Assembly: GCA_945878785.1 (NCBI GenBank)
Contig: CAMDVC010000003.1
Span: forward strand, 1-34,734
DNA: 34,734 nt
Reading direction: 5' to 3'
Origin: Bifidobacterium breve
Lineage (GTDB): Bacteria; Actinomycetota; Acidimicrobiia; Acidimicrobiales; Ilumatobacteraceae
The position numbers and the translations under genes were made by a program. The notes beneath the pieces are model-generated. The model searched no databases. It had not been told where the DNA came from and worked only from the letters and a program-made list of their open reading frames with translations. Each line of letters begins with the position of its first letter. Position 1 is the first letter of the stretch. Positions 9,709 through 18,399 of this stretch are shown here, in pieces.

Positions 9709-10362
9709 ATGATCGACGCCAATGAGGTGGCCGATCGCGTGGCTCACGTTCGTTCGGTTATTAGTAATGCTGGTGGGACCGCTGTCTCGCTAGTTGCTGT
9801 AACAAAGTCTTTTGGAATTGATGCGCTTCGTGCTGCATTGACCGCAGGTTGTGATGCAGCGGGCGAGAACTATGCGCAAGAGTTGCTAGAAAAAATTGCG
9901 GAAGGGGCGCCGTCAATTGATGTCCACTTCATTGGTGCATTGCAGTCAAACAAAGTGCGGACACTGGCCAGACACATTGCTTTGTGGCAGTCCGTTGACA
10001 GGGACTCAGTTGTAGACGAATTGGGTCGTCGGGCACCGGGTGCGACCATCTTGATTCAGGTTGATACAACTGGGGAACCCTCTAAAGGTGGGGTGACACC
10101 TGCTCAACTAGATGCATTGAGAGTGCGAGCAGAGTCTCGAGGCCTCATTGTGAAGGGATTGATGACAATTGGTCCGACGGACGGGACGCAGGAGGAGTGC
10201 GAGAAATCCTTTGGGATGTTGCGTCATTTGGTCAATGAACAAGGCTTATCAGTCTGTTCCATGGGGATGTCGGCCGATTATCCGATTGCTGTTGCGTGTG
10301 GTTCCACAATGGTCAGGGTGGGAAGCGGTCTCTTTGGCGACAGAGTGCGCGTCACGAGTTAG
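9709..10362 (+). CDS. YggS-family pyridoxal phosphate-binding protein (PLPHP)
   Basis: VSLVAVTKSFGIDALRAAL, GENYAQELLEK, HFIGALQSNKVR, GLMTIGP, SMGMSADYPIAVACGSTMVRVGSGLFG. Confidence 0.93.
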   Translation: MIDANEVADRVAHVRSVISNAGGTAVSLVAVTKSFGIDALRAALTAGCDAAGENYAQELLEKIAEGAPSIDVHFIGALQSNKVRTLARHIALWQSVDRDSVVDELGRRAPGATILIQVDTTGEPSKGGVTPAQLDALRVRAESRGLIVKGLMTIGPTDGTQEECEKSFGMLRHLVNEQGLSVCSMGMSADYPIAVACGSTMVRVGSGLFGDRVRVTS

Positions 10363-10393
10363 ACATGTCCCACATCTGCTATTCAATGTGCAT

Positions 10394-10405
10394 TAGCCTA
10401 TGAAT
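10394..10405 (+). promoter_or_regulatory. Candidate leaderless -10 element for sepF (TAGCCT-N6-ATG)
   Basis: TAGCCT 10394-10399, spacer ATGAAT, ATG at 10406; no SD upstream. Confidence 0.45.
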
Positions 10406-10939
10406 ATGTCATTTTTCCGCCGTGCAATGGATTACCTCGGTCTAAGTGGGGAAGAAGCCTACGACGACTACGACATGTCAATGGAGTACGAACGACCACA
10501 ACGCGCAGGACGTCCAGCGCCTGATCAAGGTCGTCGATCCAATTTTGATCCTGAGTACTCATCAGAAACGCAAGGACCTGCTGCGCGTCCGATGCGTGTT
10601 GACGACACTGGAGCAGCTCGCCGCCCTGATGATTCCGGTTTGCAAGTTCGTCCTGTCGGCACTGCACGAACGTCTCAAACAGTTCGTACGATTCCTTCTT
10701 CCGGAGAAACTGTCACGGTTCGCCCTCGTAACTTCAATCAGGCACAAGAAATTGCTGACCACTTCAAAGATGGTGTTCCGGTGATTGTGAATCTTGAAGG
10801 TGCTGATCGGGAAATGTCTCGTCGAATTATCGACTTCGCAAGTGGCATGTGTTACGCACTGAGTGGCACGATGGAAAAAGTAGGCAGTGGCGTCTACTTG
10901 TTAAAGCCAGCTGTAAGTTTCGACTCACCTCGTTATTAA
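10406..10939 (+). CDS. sepF: Cell division protein SepF
   Basis: MSFFRRAMDYLGLSGEEAYDDYD N-terminus; C-terminal VTVRPRNFNQAQEIADHFKDGVPVIVNLEGADREMSRRIIDFASGMCYALSGTMEKVGSGVYLLKP. An in-frame ATG at 10400 is the alternative start. Confidence 0.95.
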   Translation: MSFFRRAMDYLGLSGEEAYDDYDMSMEYERPQRAGRPAPDQGRRSNFDPEYSSETQGPAARPMRVDDTGAARRPDDSGLQVRPVGTARTSQTVRTIPSSGETVTVRPRNFNQAQEIADHFKDGVPVIVNLEGADREMSRRIIDFASGMCYALSGTMEKVGSGVYLLKPAVSFDSPRY

Positions 10940-10948
10940 GGATTCATC

Positions 10949-11191
10949 ATGGGGCTTGTGTGCGCTGTTGCAAATATCTATGTCTTGATTGTGGTTGCTC
11001 GCGCAATTTCGACATTTTTTCCTATCTCATCAGGTAGTCCATTTCTTCCCCTTGTTGACTTTCTCTACAAGGCCACAGAGCCAGTATTTACGCCTATTCG
11101 GCGTGTACTTCCCACGATGGGGCCATTCGACTTCACACCACTGGTGGTTCTCATTGGCGTTCAAGTCATCGCTCGCATCCTTGGGTGCTGA
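10949..11191 (+). CDS. YggT family membrane protein
   Basis: Two TM helices; ISSGSPFLPLVDFLYKATEPVFTPIRRVLPTMGPFDFTPLVVLIGVQVIARIL; downstream of sepF. Confidence 0.88.
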   Translation: MGLVCAVANIYVLIVVARAISTFFPISSGSPFLPLVDFLYKATEPVFTPIRRVLPTMGPFDFTPLVVLIGVQVIARILGC

Positions 11192-11205
11192 GCCCCTTAC
11201 ACCCC

Positions 11206-11217
11206 TAGCCTTACTGC
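11206..11217 (+). promoter_or_regulatory. Candidate leaderless -10 element for ileS (TAGCCT-N6-GTG)
   Basis: TAGCCT 11206-11211, spacer TACTGC, GTG at 11218; no SD visible. Confidence 0.45.
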
Positions 11218-14200
11218 GTGACGTATCCGAAGGTTGAACCCCAGCCAAATTTTCCTCATATGGAAGAAGGCGTGCTGGCGCGTTGGGAACGTGACCAGAC
11301 ATTCTCAAAGAGCCTTGCTGCGCGTCCCGTTGGCACAAATGGCGACAATGAATTCATCTTTTACGACGGCCCTCCCTTCGCAAACGGAATGCCTCACTAC
11401 GGTCATTTACTCACAGGCTTTGTAAAGGATGCTGTACCGCGTTACCAGACGATGCGCGGCCGTCATGTTGATCGCCGATTTGGTTGGGACTGCCACGGTC
11501 TCCCAGCAGAAGTAGAAGCTGAAAAAGAATTAGGTATCGCCGGACATCCTGCAATTGCCGCATTTGGAATAGACAAATTTAATGATGCATGTCGTACAAG
11601 TGTGTTGCGGTACACCGATGAATGGCAGCGATATGTCACGCGCCAGGCTCGGTGGGTTGATTTTGAAAATGATTACAAGACCCTTGATACCCCGTATATG
11701 GAAAGCGTCATGTGGGCATTTAAGACACTTCATGAAAAGGGTCTGATCTATGAGGGCTTTCGCGTACTTGCGTATTGCTGGCGTTGCGAGACTCCGTTGT
11801 CGAATACAGAAACCCGAATGGATGATGTTTACAAAGACCGTCAGGATCCGGCACTGACCGTTTCCTTTACCCTTGATTCAGGGGAGAAGATTCTTGCGTG
11901 GACTACAACTCCATGGACTTTGCCATCTAACTTGGCACTCGCTGTTGGTCCGGACATTGAATATGCCGTTCTTCAACATCCTGACGGCATTACCTACATA
12001 GTGGCTGAAGCTCGTTTGGGTTCGTATGAAAAAGAATTTGAAGGTGCGGAAGTGTTGCGCACACTGAAGGGTCGCGACCTTGTTGGTCGTCGCTATACGC
12101 CATTGTTCCCATTCTTTGCCGAGACAAATAACGCGTTCCAGATTCTGGGTGCTGACTTTGTGACAACTGAAGACGGAACGGGTGTTGTGCATATGGCGCC
12201 TGGTTTTGGTGAAGACGACCAAATCGAATGCAACGCTGCTGGTATTCCAACGCTGTGCCCGATGGACGAACATGGGTGCTACACAGCTGAAATCACACCG
12301 TGGGCTGGTAAGCACGTGTTTGAAGCCAACTCAGACATTGTGCGCACACTGAAGGACATGAGTGTCGTTATTCGCCACGATTCCTATAACCACTCGTATC
12401 CACATTGTTGGCGTTGTGCTGAGCCACTTGTGTATCGCGCTATTTCGTCTTGGTTCGTAGAGGTCACAAAATTCCGTGACCGCATGGTCGAACTGAATGA
12501 ACAAATCACATGGTCGCCCGAGCACATTAAAGATGGTTCGTTCGGTAAATGGATAGCGAATGCTCGTGACTGGGCCATCAGCCGTAACCGATTCTGGGGT
12601 TCACCGATTCCGGTCTGGAAGAGTGACGACCCGTCATATCCGCGCCTTGATGTGTACGGAAGCCTCGCTGACCTGTCTCGCGATTTCGGGGTGGAAGTAA
12701 CTGATTTACACCGCCCAAATATTGATGTTCTAGTGCGACCAAACCCTGATGATCCAACGGGTAAGTCAATGATGCGTCGCGTTCCTGAAGTGCTTGACTG
12801 CTGGTTTGAGAGTGGCTCGATGCCGTTTGCTCAAGTTCACTACCCGTTCGAAAATAGGGAATGGTTTGACAATCACTACCCGGGTGACTTCATTGTTGAA
12901 TACATCGGTCAAACGCGCGGATGGTTCTACACATTGCACGTTCTGGCAACGGCATTATTTGATCGGCCGTCTTTCACGTCATGCATAAGTCATGGAATCG
13001 TCCTCGGAGATGATGGCGCAAAGATGTCGAAGAGTCTGCGTAATTATCCTGACCCGATGGCGGTGTTTGATTCTCACGGCGCTGATGCAATGCGTTGGTA
13101 CCTGTTGTCATCGCCCATCCTGCGTGGCGGTGATTTCTCTGTCACTGAACAAGGAATGCGAGAGACAGTACGTCAAGTTCTGCTACCTCTGTGGAACTCG
13201 TATTACTTCCTTGCTTTGTATGCGAACGCTGACGGTATATCCGGTGTTGTTCGCACTGATTCGTCACATGTGCTTGACCAATACGTTCTTGCCAAACTCG
13301 CTGACTCAGTTGAATCAGTTACGGCATCAATGGATGTGTATGACCTCTTCGCAGCCTGCCAAACAATCCGAAATTTTCTTGACGTTTTGACCAATTGGTA
13401 TATCCGCAGAAGTCGTGACCGTTTTTGGGCTGGAGATCAAGACGCCATTGACACGTTGCACACAGTGCTTGATTATCTCGTGCGTATCGCTGCGCCGCTT
13501 CTGCCGCTTGTTACTGACGAGGTGTTCCAAGGACTCCACGGAGATGAGACAGGAAGCGTTCACCTCACTGATTGGCCCTCTTCCACGGAACTCCCACGCA
13601 ACTCAACTCTCGTCACTGCAATGGACATGGTCCGTGATGTCTGTTCATCCGCATTGTCTGTGCGTAAAGCACATGGTCGTCGTGTTCGTTTGCCGCTTGC
13701 ATCACTCACTATTGCTGCAGCGAATGCTGCATCGCTTGACGGTTTCCTCGACATCGTGCGAGACGAAGTAAACGTGCGCGATGTCGTGCTCTCATCTGAC
13801 ATGGATTCAATCGCGTCTCATGAACTACAGGTTGTCCCGGCAATTGTTGGTCCACGACTCGGGCCGCGCACTCAGGCGGTCATTGTCGCAGTGAAAAAGG
13901 GCGAGTGGACTCAGGTTGGCGATGTCATCAATGTTGCTGGCGAGTCGCTCCAGCCTGGGGAGTATTCACTGAAGTTGGTCACTCAAGCAGGGTCAGCCAG
14001 TGCACCATTGCCGGGCGGAGCTGGCGTGATTTTGCTCGACGTCAATGTCACTGCTGAATTGGAAGCTGAAGGCTCGGCTCGAGACATCGTGCGTGCTGTG
14101 CAGCAGGCTCGCCGAGAAGCCGACCTTGATATCTCAGACCGAATCATCGTTACTTTGTCCGTTGATGACGAGTTGAAGACCCAGATCTTGCCCCATCTGG

Positions 14201-14313
14201 GGCTCATTGCAGGTGAGACCCTTGCCCTCGATGTGCTTTTTGATGCATCGGGGGAGCGTTCTGTTGCAGTGGAGGGTGCCCGCATTGGGGTGTCGGTAGT
14301 TCTCGCGAGTTGA
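11218..14313 (+). CDS. ileS: Isoleucyl-tRNA synthetase, type 2 (eukaryotic-like)
   Basis: [23 protein letters not shown] (HIGH variant), [57 protein letters not shown]. Confidence 0.96.
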   Translation: MTYPKVEPQPNFPHMEEGVLARWERDQTFSKSLAARPVGTNGDNEFIFYDGPPFANGMPHYGHLLTGFVKDAVPRYQTMRGRHVDRRFGWDCHGLPAEVEAEKELGIAGHPAIAAFGIDKFNDACRTSVLRYTDEWQRYVTRQARWVDFENDYKTLDTPYMESVMWAFKTLHEKGLIYEGFRVLAYCWRCETPLSNTETRMDDVYKDRQDPALTVSFTLDSGEKILAWTTTPWTLPSNLALAVGPDIEYAVLQHPDGITYIVAEARLGSYEKEFEGAEVLRTLKGRDLVGRRYTPLFPFFAETNNAFQILGADFVTTEDGTGVVHMAPGFGEDDQIECNAAGIPTLCPMDEHGCYTAEITPWAGKHVFEANSDIVRTLKDMSVVIRHDSYNHSYPHCWRCAEPLVYRAISSWFVEVTKFRDRMVELNEQITWSPEHIKDGSFGKWIANARDWAISRNRFWGSPIPVWKSDDPSYPRLDVYGSLADLSRDFGVEVTDLHRPNIDVLVRPNPDDPTGKSMMRRVPEVLDCWFESGSMPFAQVHYPFENREWFDNHYPGDFIVEYIGQTRGWFYTLHVLATALFDRPSFTSCISHGIVLGDDGAKMSKSLRNYPDPMAVFDSHGADAMRWYLLSSPILRGGDFSVTEQGMRETVRQVLLPLWNSYYFLALYANADGISGVVRTDSSHVLDQYVLAKLADSVESVTASMDVYDLFAACQTIRNFLDVLTNWYIRRSRDRFWAGDQDAIDTLHTVLDYLVRIAAPLLPLVTDEVFQGLHGDETGSVHLTDWPSSTELPRNSTLVTAMDMVRDVCSSALSVRKAHGRRVRLPLASLTIAAANAASLDGFLDIVRDEVNVRDVVLSSDMDSIASHELQVVPAIVGPRLGPRTQAVIVAVKKGEWTQVGDVINVAGESLQPGEYSLKLVTQAGSASAPLPGGAGVILLDVNVTAELEAEGSARDIVRAVQQARREADLDISDRIIVTLSVDDELKTQILPHLGLIAGETLALDVLFDASGERSVAVEGARIGVSVVLAS

Positions 14314-14339
14314 GAAAATACCGTTTTCGGCCGTAGCCT
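14310..14339 (+). promoter_or_regulatory. Candidate promoter TTGAGA-N18-TAGCCT upstream of the lysine-rich/DksA-like gene
   Basis: TTGAGA 14310-14315, TAGCCT 14334-14339; a GC hairpin CGGGC-GGAT-GCCCG (14352-14365) and AGGAGAG SD lie between it and ATG 14388. Confidence 0.35.
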
Positions 14340-14387
14340 CACGGGGCAACGCGGGCGGATGCCCGATGCAAGGAGAGAGTGCTCATT

Positions 14388-15242
14388 ATGGCGACGAAGA
14401 AAAAAATCACCCCCGTAAAGAAGGTTGTCAAGAAGGCTCCTGCAAAGAAAGCACCAGCTAAGAAAGCGCCTGCAAAGAAAACTGCTCCTGTAAAGAAGGT
14501 TGTCAAGAAGGCTCCTGCGAAGAAAACTCCTGCAAAGAAAGTTGCTCCTGCGAAGAAAACTCCTGCAAAGAAAGTTGCTCCTGCAAAGAAAGCACCAGCT
14601 AAGAAGGTCGTGAAGAAGGCTGCTCCTGCGAAGAAGGTTGTCAAGAAAGCCGTTCCCGTTAAGAAGGTAGCTCCAGCGAAAAAAGTTGTTCCTGCAAAGA
14701 AAACTGCTCCTGCAAAGAAGGCAGCTCCAGCAAAAGTTGTTGCTCCCGCTCCTGTCGTTGTCGCTCCTGCGCCAGTTCCTGTGAAGAAAGTTGCAAAGAA
14801 ACCAGAGCCACCGAAGCGTCCCGTCATTGTGAAGGGAGCATCGGAAGATGGTGTTACGTCGTCAAAAGATTTTGATTTGAAGTTTCTGTTTGCGCAACGT
14901 GAATCCCTTCAGTTAGAACGCATCAAACTGGTCGGTCAAGCTAATCGTCTAGAGAGTGAAGCAAACGCCATGATTGCCGATGCTGAAATGGGTGACGTGA
15001 AGTTTGATGATGAAGGCGGTGAAGGCGACACCATGGTTGTTGAGCGCGAACAAGATCTTGTTTTGTCAGCCGCGGCTCGCCAAACGGTTGAAGAGATTGA
15101 CGCAGCTCTCGCTCGTATGAAAACTGGCGAGTATGGCTATTCCGTTGTTTCAGTCCTGCCAATTCCGAAGGAGCGTCTGCGCGCTATTCCTTGGGCGACA
15201 GAGCTTGTTACTGAACGTGCCGGTGGACTAGGACGCCGTTAG
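14388..15242 (+). CDS. Lysine/alanine/proline-rich (histone H1-like) N-terminal tail fused to a DksA/TraR-like domain lacking the zinc-finger cysteines
   Basis: (A/P)AKK repeats to about residue 140, then coiled-coil VEREQDLVLSAAARQTVEEIDAALARMKTGEYG and YSVVSVLPIPKERLRAIPWATELVTERAGG, which aligns with the DksA/TraR C4 motif but has no Cys. ATG 14388 after AGGAGAG. Confidence 0.75.
   Translation: MATKKKITPVKKVVKKAPAKKAPAKKAPAKKTAPVKKVVKKAPAKKTPAKKVAPAKKTPAKKVAPAKKAPAKKVVKKAAPAKKVVKKAVPVKKVAPAKKVVPAKKTAPAKKAAPAKVVAPAPVVVAPAPVPVKKVAKKPEPPKRPVIVKGASEDGVTSSKDFDLKFLFAQRESLQLERIKLVGQANRLESEANAMIADAEMGDVKFDDEGGEGDTMVVEREQDLVLSAAARQTVEEIDAALARMKTGEYGYSVVSVLPIPKERLRAIPWATELVTERAGGLGRR
14511..14576 (+). 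repeat. Perfect 33-bp tandem duplication within the lysine-rich coding region
   Basis: GCTCCTGCGAAGAAAACTCCTGCAAAGAAAGTT at 14511-14543 and 14544-14576 (APAKKTPAKKV x2). A separate identical 29-mer occurs at 14415-14443 and 14490-14518. Confidence 0.9.
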
Positions 15243-15258
15243 GCGTTCCAGCACATCT

Positions 15259-15747
15259 GTGTTCGCAATTCGCCGACAGGCGATTCTTGTTGGTCTCATC
15301 GTTCTTCTAGACCAAGTGACGAAGTCTTGGGCGGTGTCTGCATTGGCAGATGGTCGTGTGATTCATGTCTTGGGCTCTCTGCAATTTTCACTCGGATTCA
15401 ACAGTGGTTTTGCATTCTCTCAGGGGCAAGGGATGGGTCCACTCGTTGGCCTTTTTGCAATGATTGCTGTTTTGTTTTTGTTACGAGCAATTCGCAAGGC
15501 CACTACTCAACTATCTGCGTTGGCATTGTGTGCCATTGTCGCGGGTGCAATTGGAAATATTGCTGACCGAATCTTTCGCGGTGAGGGTTGGCTTCGCGGT
15601 CGAGTCGTTGATTTCATCGACGTGCAGTGGTGGCCAGTGTTTAATGTTGCAGATTCATCGATAACTGTGGGGGCATGTGCGCTTATTGCTGCCATGCTGA
15701 TGGAGTCGCGTAACGGAAAAGGTGTTGACAAAACACATGAAAGTTGA
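15259..15747 (+). CDS. lspA: Lipoprotein signal peptidase (GTG start)
   Basis: LLDQVTKSWAV, FNSGFAFS, GAIGNIADRIFRGEGWLRGRVVDFIDVQWWPVFNVADSSI (catalytic Asp context). Confidence 0.94.
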   Translation: MFAIRRQAILVGLIVLLDQVTKSWAVSALADGRVIHVLGSLQFSLGFNSGFAFSQGQGMGPLVGLFAMIAVLFLLRAIRKATTQLSALALCAIVAGAIGNIADRIFRGEGWLRGRVVDFIDVQWWPVFNVADSSITVGACALIAAMLMESRNGKGVDKTHES

Positions 15748-16672
15748 AGAAACACTGCCATCGGCATTGAACAATGAACGTCTCGACCGCATTGTGTCGC
15801 TGATAGCTGATATCTCACGAACTGATGCATCAAAATTGATTGCAAGTGGGGGAGCCACAGTTGACGGAACACCAGCGCCGTCAGGCAAAGTTCGTTTACA
15901 TGAAGGACAAGTCGTTGTCGTTGATCTTGACATGGTTCCCGTAACTGAACCTCCAGGCCCGGACGCAAGCATTGTGCTTGACGTTGTCTACGTCGACGAC
16001 GACATCATCGTGGTGAATAAGGCTGCTGGTCTTGTCGTGCATCCAGCATCGGGTCACGGCCTCGGAACGTTAGTGAATGGCATCTTGGCGCTGTATCCAG
16101 AAGTGGCTGACGTGGGGCAACCCGCTCGCCCCGGAATTGTTCATCGACTTGATGCAGGCACTACTGGAATGATGGTGGTTGCACGCTCGCAACGTGCATA
16201 TGATTCGCTGGTTTCGGCATTGACTGAACATGAGGTAGGTCGTGAATACATTGCGCTTGCTTGGGGTCACTTCGATTCACCAACAGCTGTGGTTGATGCG
16301 GCGATGGGGCGCGACCCGCGCGACCCGATGCGGATGGCAGTTGTGCACAATGGCAAGTGGGCGCGTACACATCTTGAGGTTGAGACCGAATTCAATCATC
16401 CTGCCTTGTTAACACTGGTGCGATGCTCGCTTGAAACTGGTCGAACACATCAAATTCGAGTGCATCTCGCCGCTGTTGGCCACCCTGTTGTTGGCGATGC
16501 TATGTATGGTGGTGCAAAGTCTGCATTGGTTGCACCACGACCTATGTTGCATGCTCGACGATTGACTCTTATCCATCCCGGTTCGGGAGATGAAATGTCA
16601 TTCGAAGCCAGGCTGCCAGCCGACATGGCCGCAATAATTGAAAAGTGCTCGTTCGAAATTCCTGAAAAGTAA
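15722..16672 (+). CDS. rluD: Ribosomal large subunit pseudouridine synthase, RluD family
   Basis: S4-like N-terminus (ERLDRIVSLIADISRTDASKLIASGGATVDG), catalytic HRLDAGTTGMMVVARS, ETGRTHQIRVHLAAVGHPVVGD. ATG at 15737 is an alternative start. Confidence 0.93.
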   Translation: MLTKHMKVEETLPSALNNERLDRIVSLIADISRTDASKLIASGGATVDGTPAPSGKVRLHEGQVVVVDLDMVPVTEPPGPDASIVLDVVYVDDDIIVVNKAAGLVVHPASGHGLGTLVNGILALYPEVADVGQPARPGIVHRLDAGTTGMMVVARSQRAYDSLVSALTEHEVGREYIALAWGHFDSPTAVVDAAMGRDPRDPMRMAVVHNGKWARTHLEVETEFNHPALLTLVRCSLETGRTHQIRVHLAAVGHPVVGDAMYGGAKSALVAPRPMLHARRLTLIHPGSGDEMSFEARLPADMAAIIEKCSFEIPEK

Positions 16673-16682
16673 CTTTTGCTAC

Positions 16683-17138
16683 TTAATGAGAGTGCGGAGT
16701 GTTCTTCGGCCAGGGCCCAGTGCCGGTTGCAGCCGAAGCAATAGTTGCGAGTGTGTAATCATTCAGATGGTCGCGCATGTGGTGCGCCGCAACATCCCAG
16801 ATAGCGAGTAAGACACATTGTCCTTCGTGATCACACGAGCCGTCTTGATGGGGCTGTCCAAAGTCACCAAGGGTGATGGGGCCGTCGACTGCAGAAATAA
16901 TATCGGACAGGCGAATGTCGCTCGGAGCTTTGGCTAAGACATATCCCCCGCCAACTCCGCGCTTTGAACGTACAAGTCCTGCACCTTTCAGAGCCAGGAG
17001 AATTTGTTCGAGATAGGGCTGCGGAAGCGCAGTGCGCTCGGCAATGTCTCTGACAGAGGTCGGTAGTGCGGTCTCGGAATGGAGCGCTAACGACAATAGG
17101 GCTCGACAGGCATAATCACCTCGCGTAGAAACTCGCAC
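16683..17138 (-). CDS. Rrf2-family transcriptional regulator with an incomplete cysteine cluster
   Basis: MRVSTRGDYACRALLSLALHS, PQPYLEQILLALKGAGLVRSKRGVGGGYVLAKAP winged helix; CDHEGQC; GTG start. Confidence 0.92.
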   Translation of the reverse strand: MRVSTRGDYACRALLSLALHSETALPTSVRDIAERTALPQPYLEQILLALKGAGLVRSKRGVGGGYVLAKAPSDIRLSDIISAVDGPITLGDFGQPHQDGSCDHEGQCVLLAIWDVAAHHMRDHLNDYTLATIASAATGTGPWPKNTPHSH

Positions 17139-17143
17139 ATGAC

Positions 17144-17150
17144 CATCGTA
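17144..17150. promoter_or_regulatory. Overlapping divergent -10-like hexamers between the Rrf2 gene and the phosphodiesterase gene
   Basis: Minus TACGAT (17150-17145) then N6 then GTG; plus CATCGT (17144-17149) then N6 then TTG 17156. Confidence 0.35.
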
Positions 17151-17155
17151 GGTGG

Positions 17156-18274
17156 TTGGATAGTGGGGTGAGTGCTCCGTTACCAGTTCTACCCAATTAC
17201 GCCAATGGGTGCCTATCAGGCATCATTCCCGCGTTGTGTGCGCCAGGCGGTCCTATCACTGTGCCTGCGTGGATGCCAGCCACGGTGAAGGGGGCGCAAC
17301 GTGTTGTTGTACTCCTGATTGATGGCCTTGGCTGGAATCAGTTACAGACTCACCAACACTGCATGCCGACGTTGTCTGGTTTCGACGGGTCATTCATCAC
17401 GACCGTTGCTCCGTCAACCACAGCGACAGCCCTGACCTCACTCACGACTGGATTATCGCCGGGCGAACACGGCCTGCTCGGGTATCGCATCGACATGGGT
17501 GACACGGTGATGAATGTGTTGCGGTGGGGAGACGAGAGCGGTGATTTGCGCCGTCGGTACCCGCCTAATTTGGTCCAACCATGCCCGCCATTTCTCGGAT
17601 CTCGAGTTCCGGTTCTCAGTAAAGGCGAATTAGAGGGAAGTGGATTCACTCTGGCCCATCTCGCCGATGTGAAGCACATGGGGTGGCGCGCAGCAAGCAG
17701 TATTCCGGTGTTGGTTCGTCAGGCTCTCGATACTGGCGAGGATTTTGTGTACGCCTATTACGACGGAGTGGACAAGATCGCACACGAACGAGGTTTCGGT
17801 GATTTTTATGATTCTGAGTTGCGAGCTGCTGATGGGATTGTTGCAGATATTTTGTCGGTCTTGCCATCAGACGCTGTGTTGATTGTGACTGCCGATCATG
17901 GTCAAGTTCATGTCGGGGATAACACTATTATTCCACCGCGCGAAATTGTGGATCTCGTTGACCACCAATCAGGTGAAGGCCGATTCAGATGGTTGCACGC
18001 AAAACGTGGGCGCGCTGCGTCATTGCTTGAGGCATGTTCTGTTTATGCCGATGTTGCGTGGGTTGTATCGGCAGATCAAGTGATGGATGAAAAATGGTTT
18101 GGTCCCCGTATGAGTGACGAAGTGAAACGCCGGCTGGGTGACGTGGCATTAGTGGCGCATCAGCCTGTGAGTTTTGAAGAACCTCTCGATGGCGGGGCAT
18201 TTCCGTTGGTGTGTCGTCACGGGTCGTTAACCGAGGACGAAATGTTGGTCCCTTTGCTTGCGAAGCGGGCATAA
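17156..18274 (+). CDS. Alkaline phosphatase superfamily protein (type I phosphodiesterase/nucleotide pyrophosphatase-like)
   Basis: VVVLLIDGLGWNQL, TTVAPSTTATALTSLTTGLSPGEHGLLGYRIDM, YYDGVDKIAHERG, LIVTADHGQV metal-binding motifs. Start uncertain (TTG 17156 or GTG 17168). Confidence 0.85.
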   Translation: MDSGVSAPLPVLPNYANGCLSGIIPALCAPGGPITVPAWMPATVKGAQRVVVLLIDGLGWNQLQTHQHCMPTLSGFDGSFITTVAPSTTATALTSLTTGLSPGEHGLLGYRIDMGDTVMNVLRWGDESGDLRRRYPPNLVQPCPPFLGSRVPVLSKGELEGSGFTLAHLADVKHMGWRAASSIPVLVRQALDTGEDFVYAYYDGVDKIAHERGFGDFYDSELRAADGIVADILSVLPSDAVLIVTADHGQVHVGDNTIIPPREIVDLVDHQSGEGRFRWLHAKRGRAASLLEACSVYADVAWVVSADQVMDEKWFGPRMSDEVKRRLGDVALVAHQPVSFEEPLDGGAFPLVCRHGSLTEDEMLVPLLAKRA

Positions 18275-18399
18275 ACGGCATTCCCCGTTGTCTCTGATGC
18301 CGACGGCACACCCAACTGCTAATTTAAGACCTCGCAGTGCAATTCACTTGCTCGCCAGCCTTGGGCTGTCAGTAAGAACAAAAGGAGTGGGGAAAGTTC

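Noticed and set aside
14388-14800. CRISPR-like or satellite repeat in the AAGAAA-rich tract
   Set aside because: The repeats are in frame, encode AKK motifs and have no spacer/repeat periodicity of a CRISPR array.
14339-14827. Antisense 162-aa ORF (GFFAGAFFAGATFFAG...)
   Set aside because: It is the mirror of the lysine-rich AAG/GCT codon repeats on the plus strand; low-complexity shadow ORF without SD.
15231-15249. GGACGCC-GTTA-GGCGTTCC hairpin over the stop codon of the DksA-like gene
   Set aside because: Contains a bulge, lies in coding sequence and has no U-tract; noted but not supported as a terminator.
16665-16684. AAAAGTAACTTTT palindrome and AAGTA/TACTT stem between rluD and Rrf2 gene as a bidirectional terminator
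   Set aside because: AT-rich and short; expected by chance in a 10-bp convergent gap.
18276-18302. CGGCAT...ATGCCG inverted repeat after the phosphodiesterase gene as a terminator
   Set aside because: 15-nt loop, only 6-bp stem and no U-tract; too weak to call.
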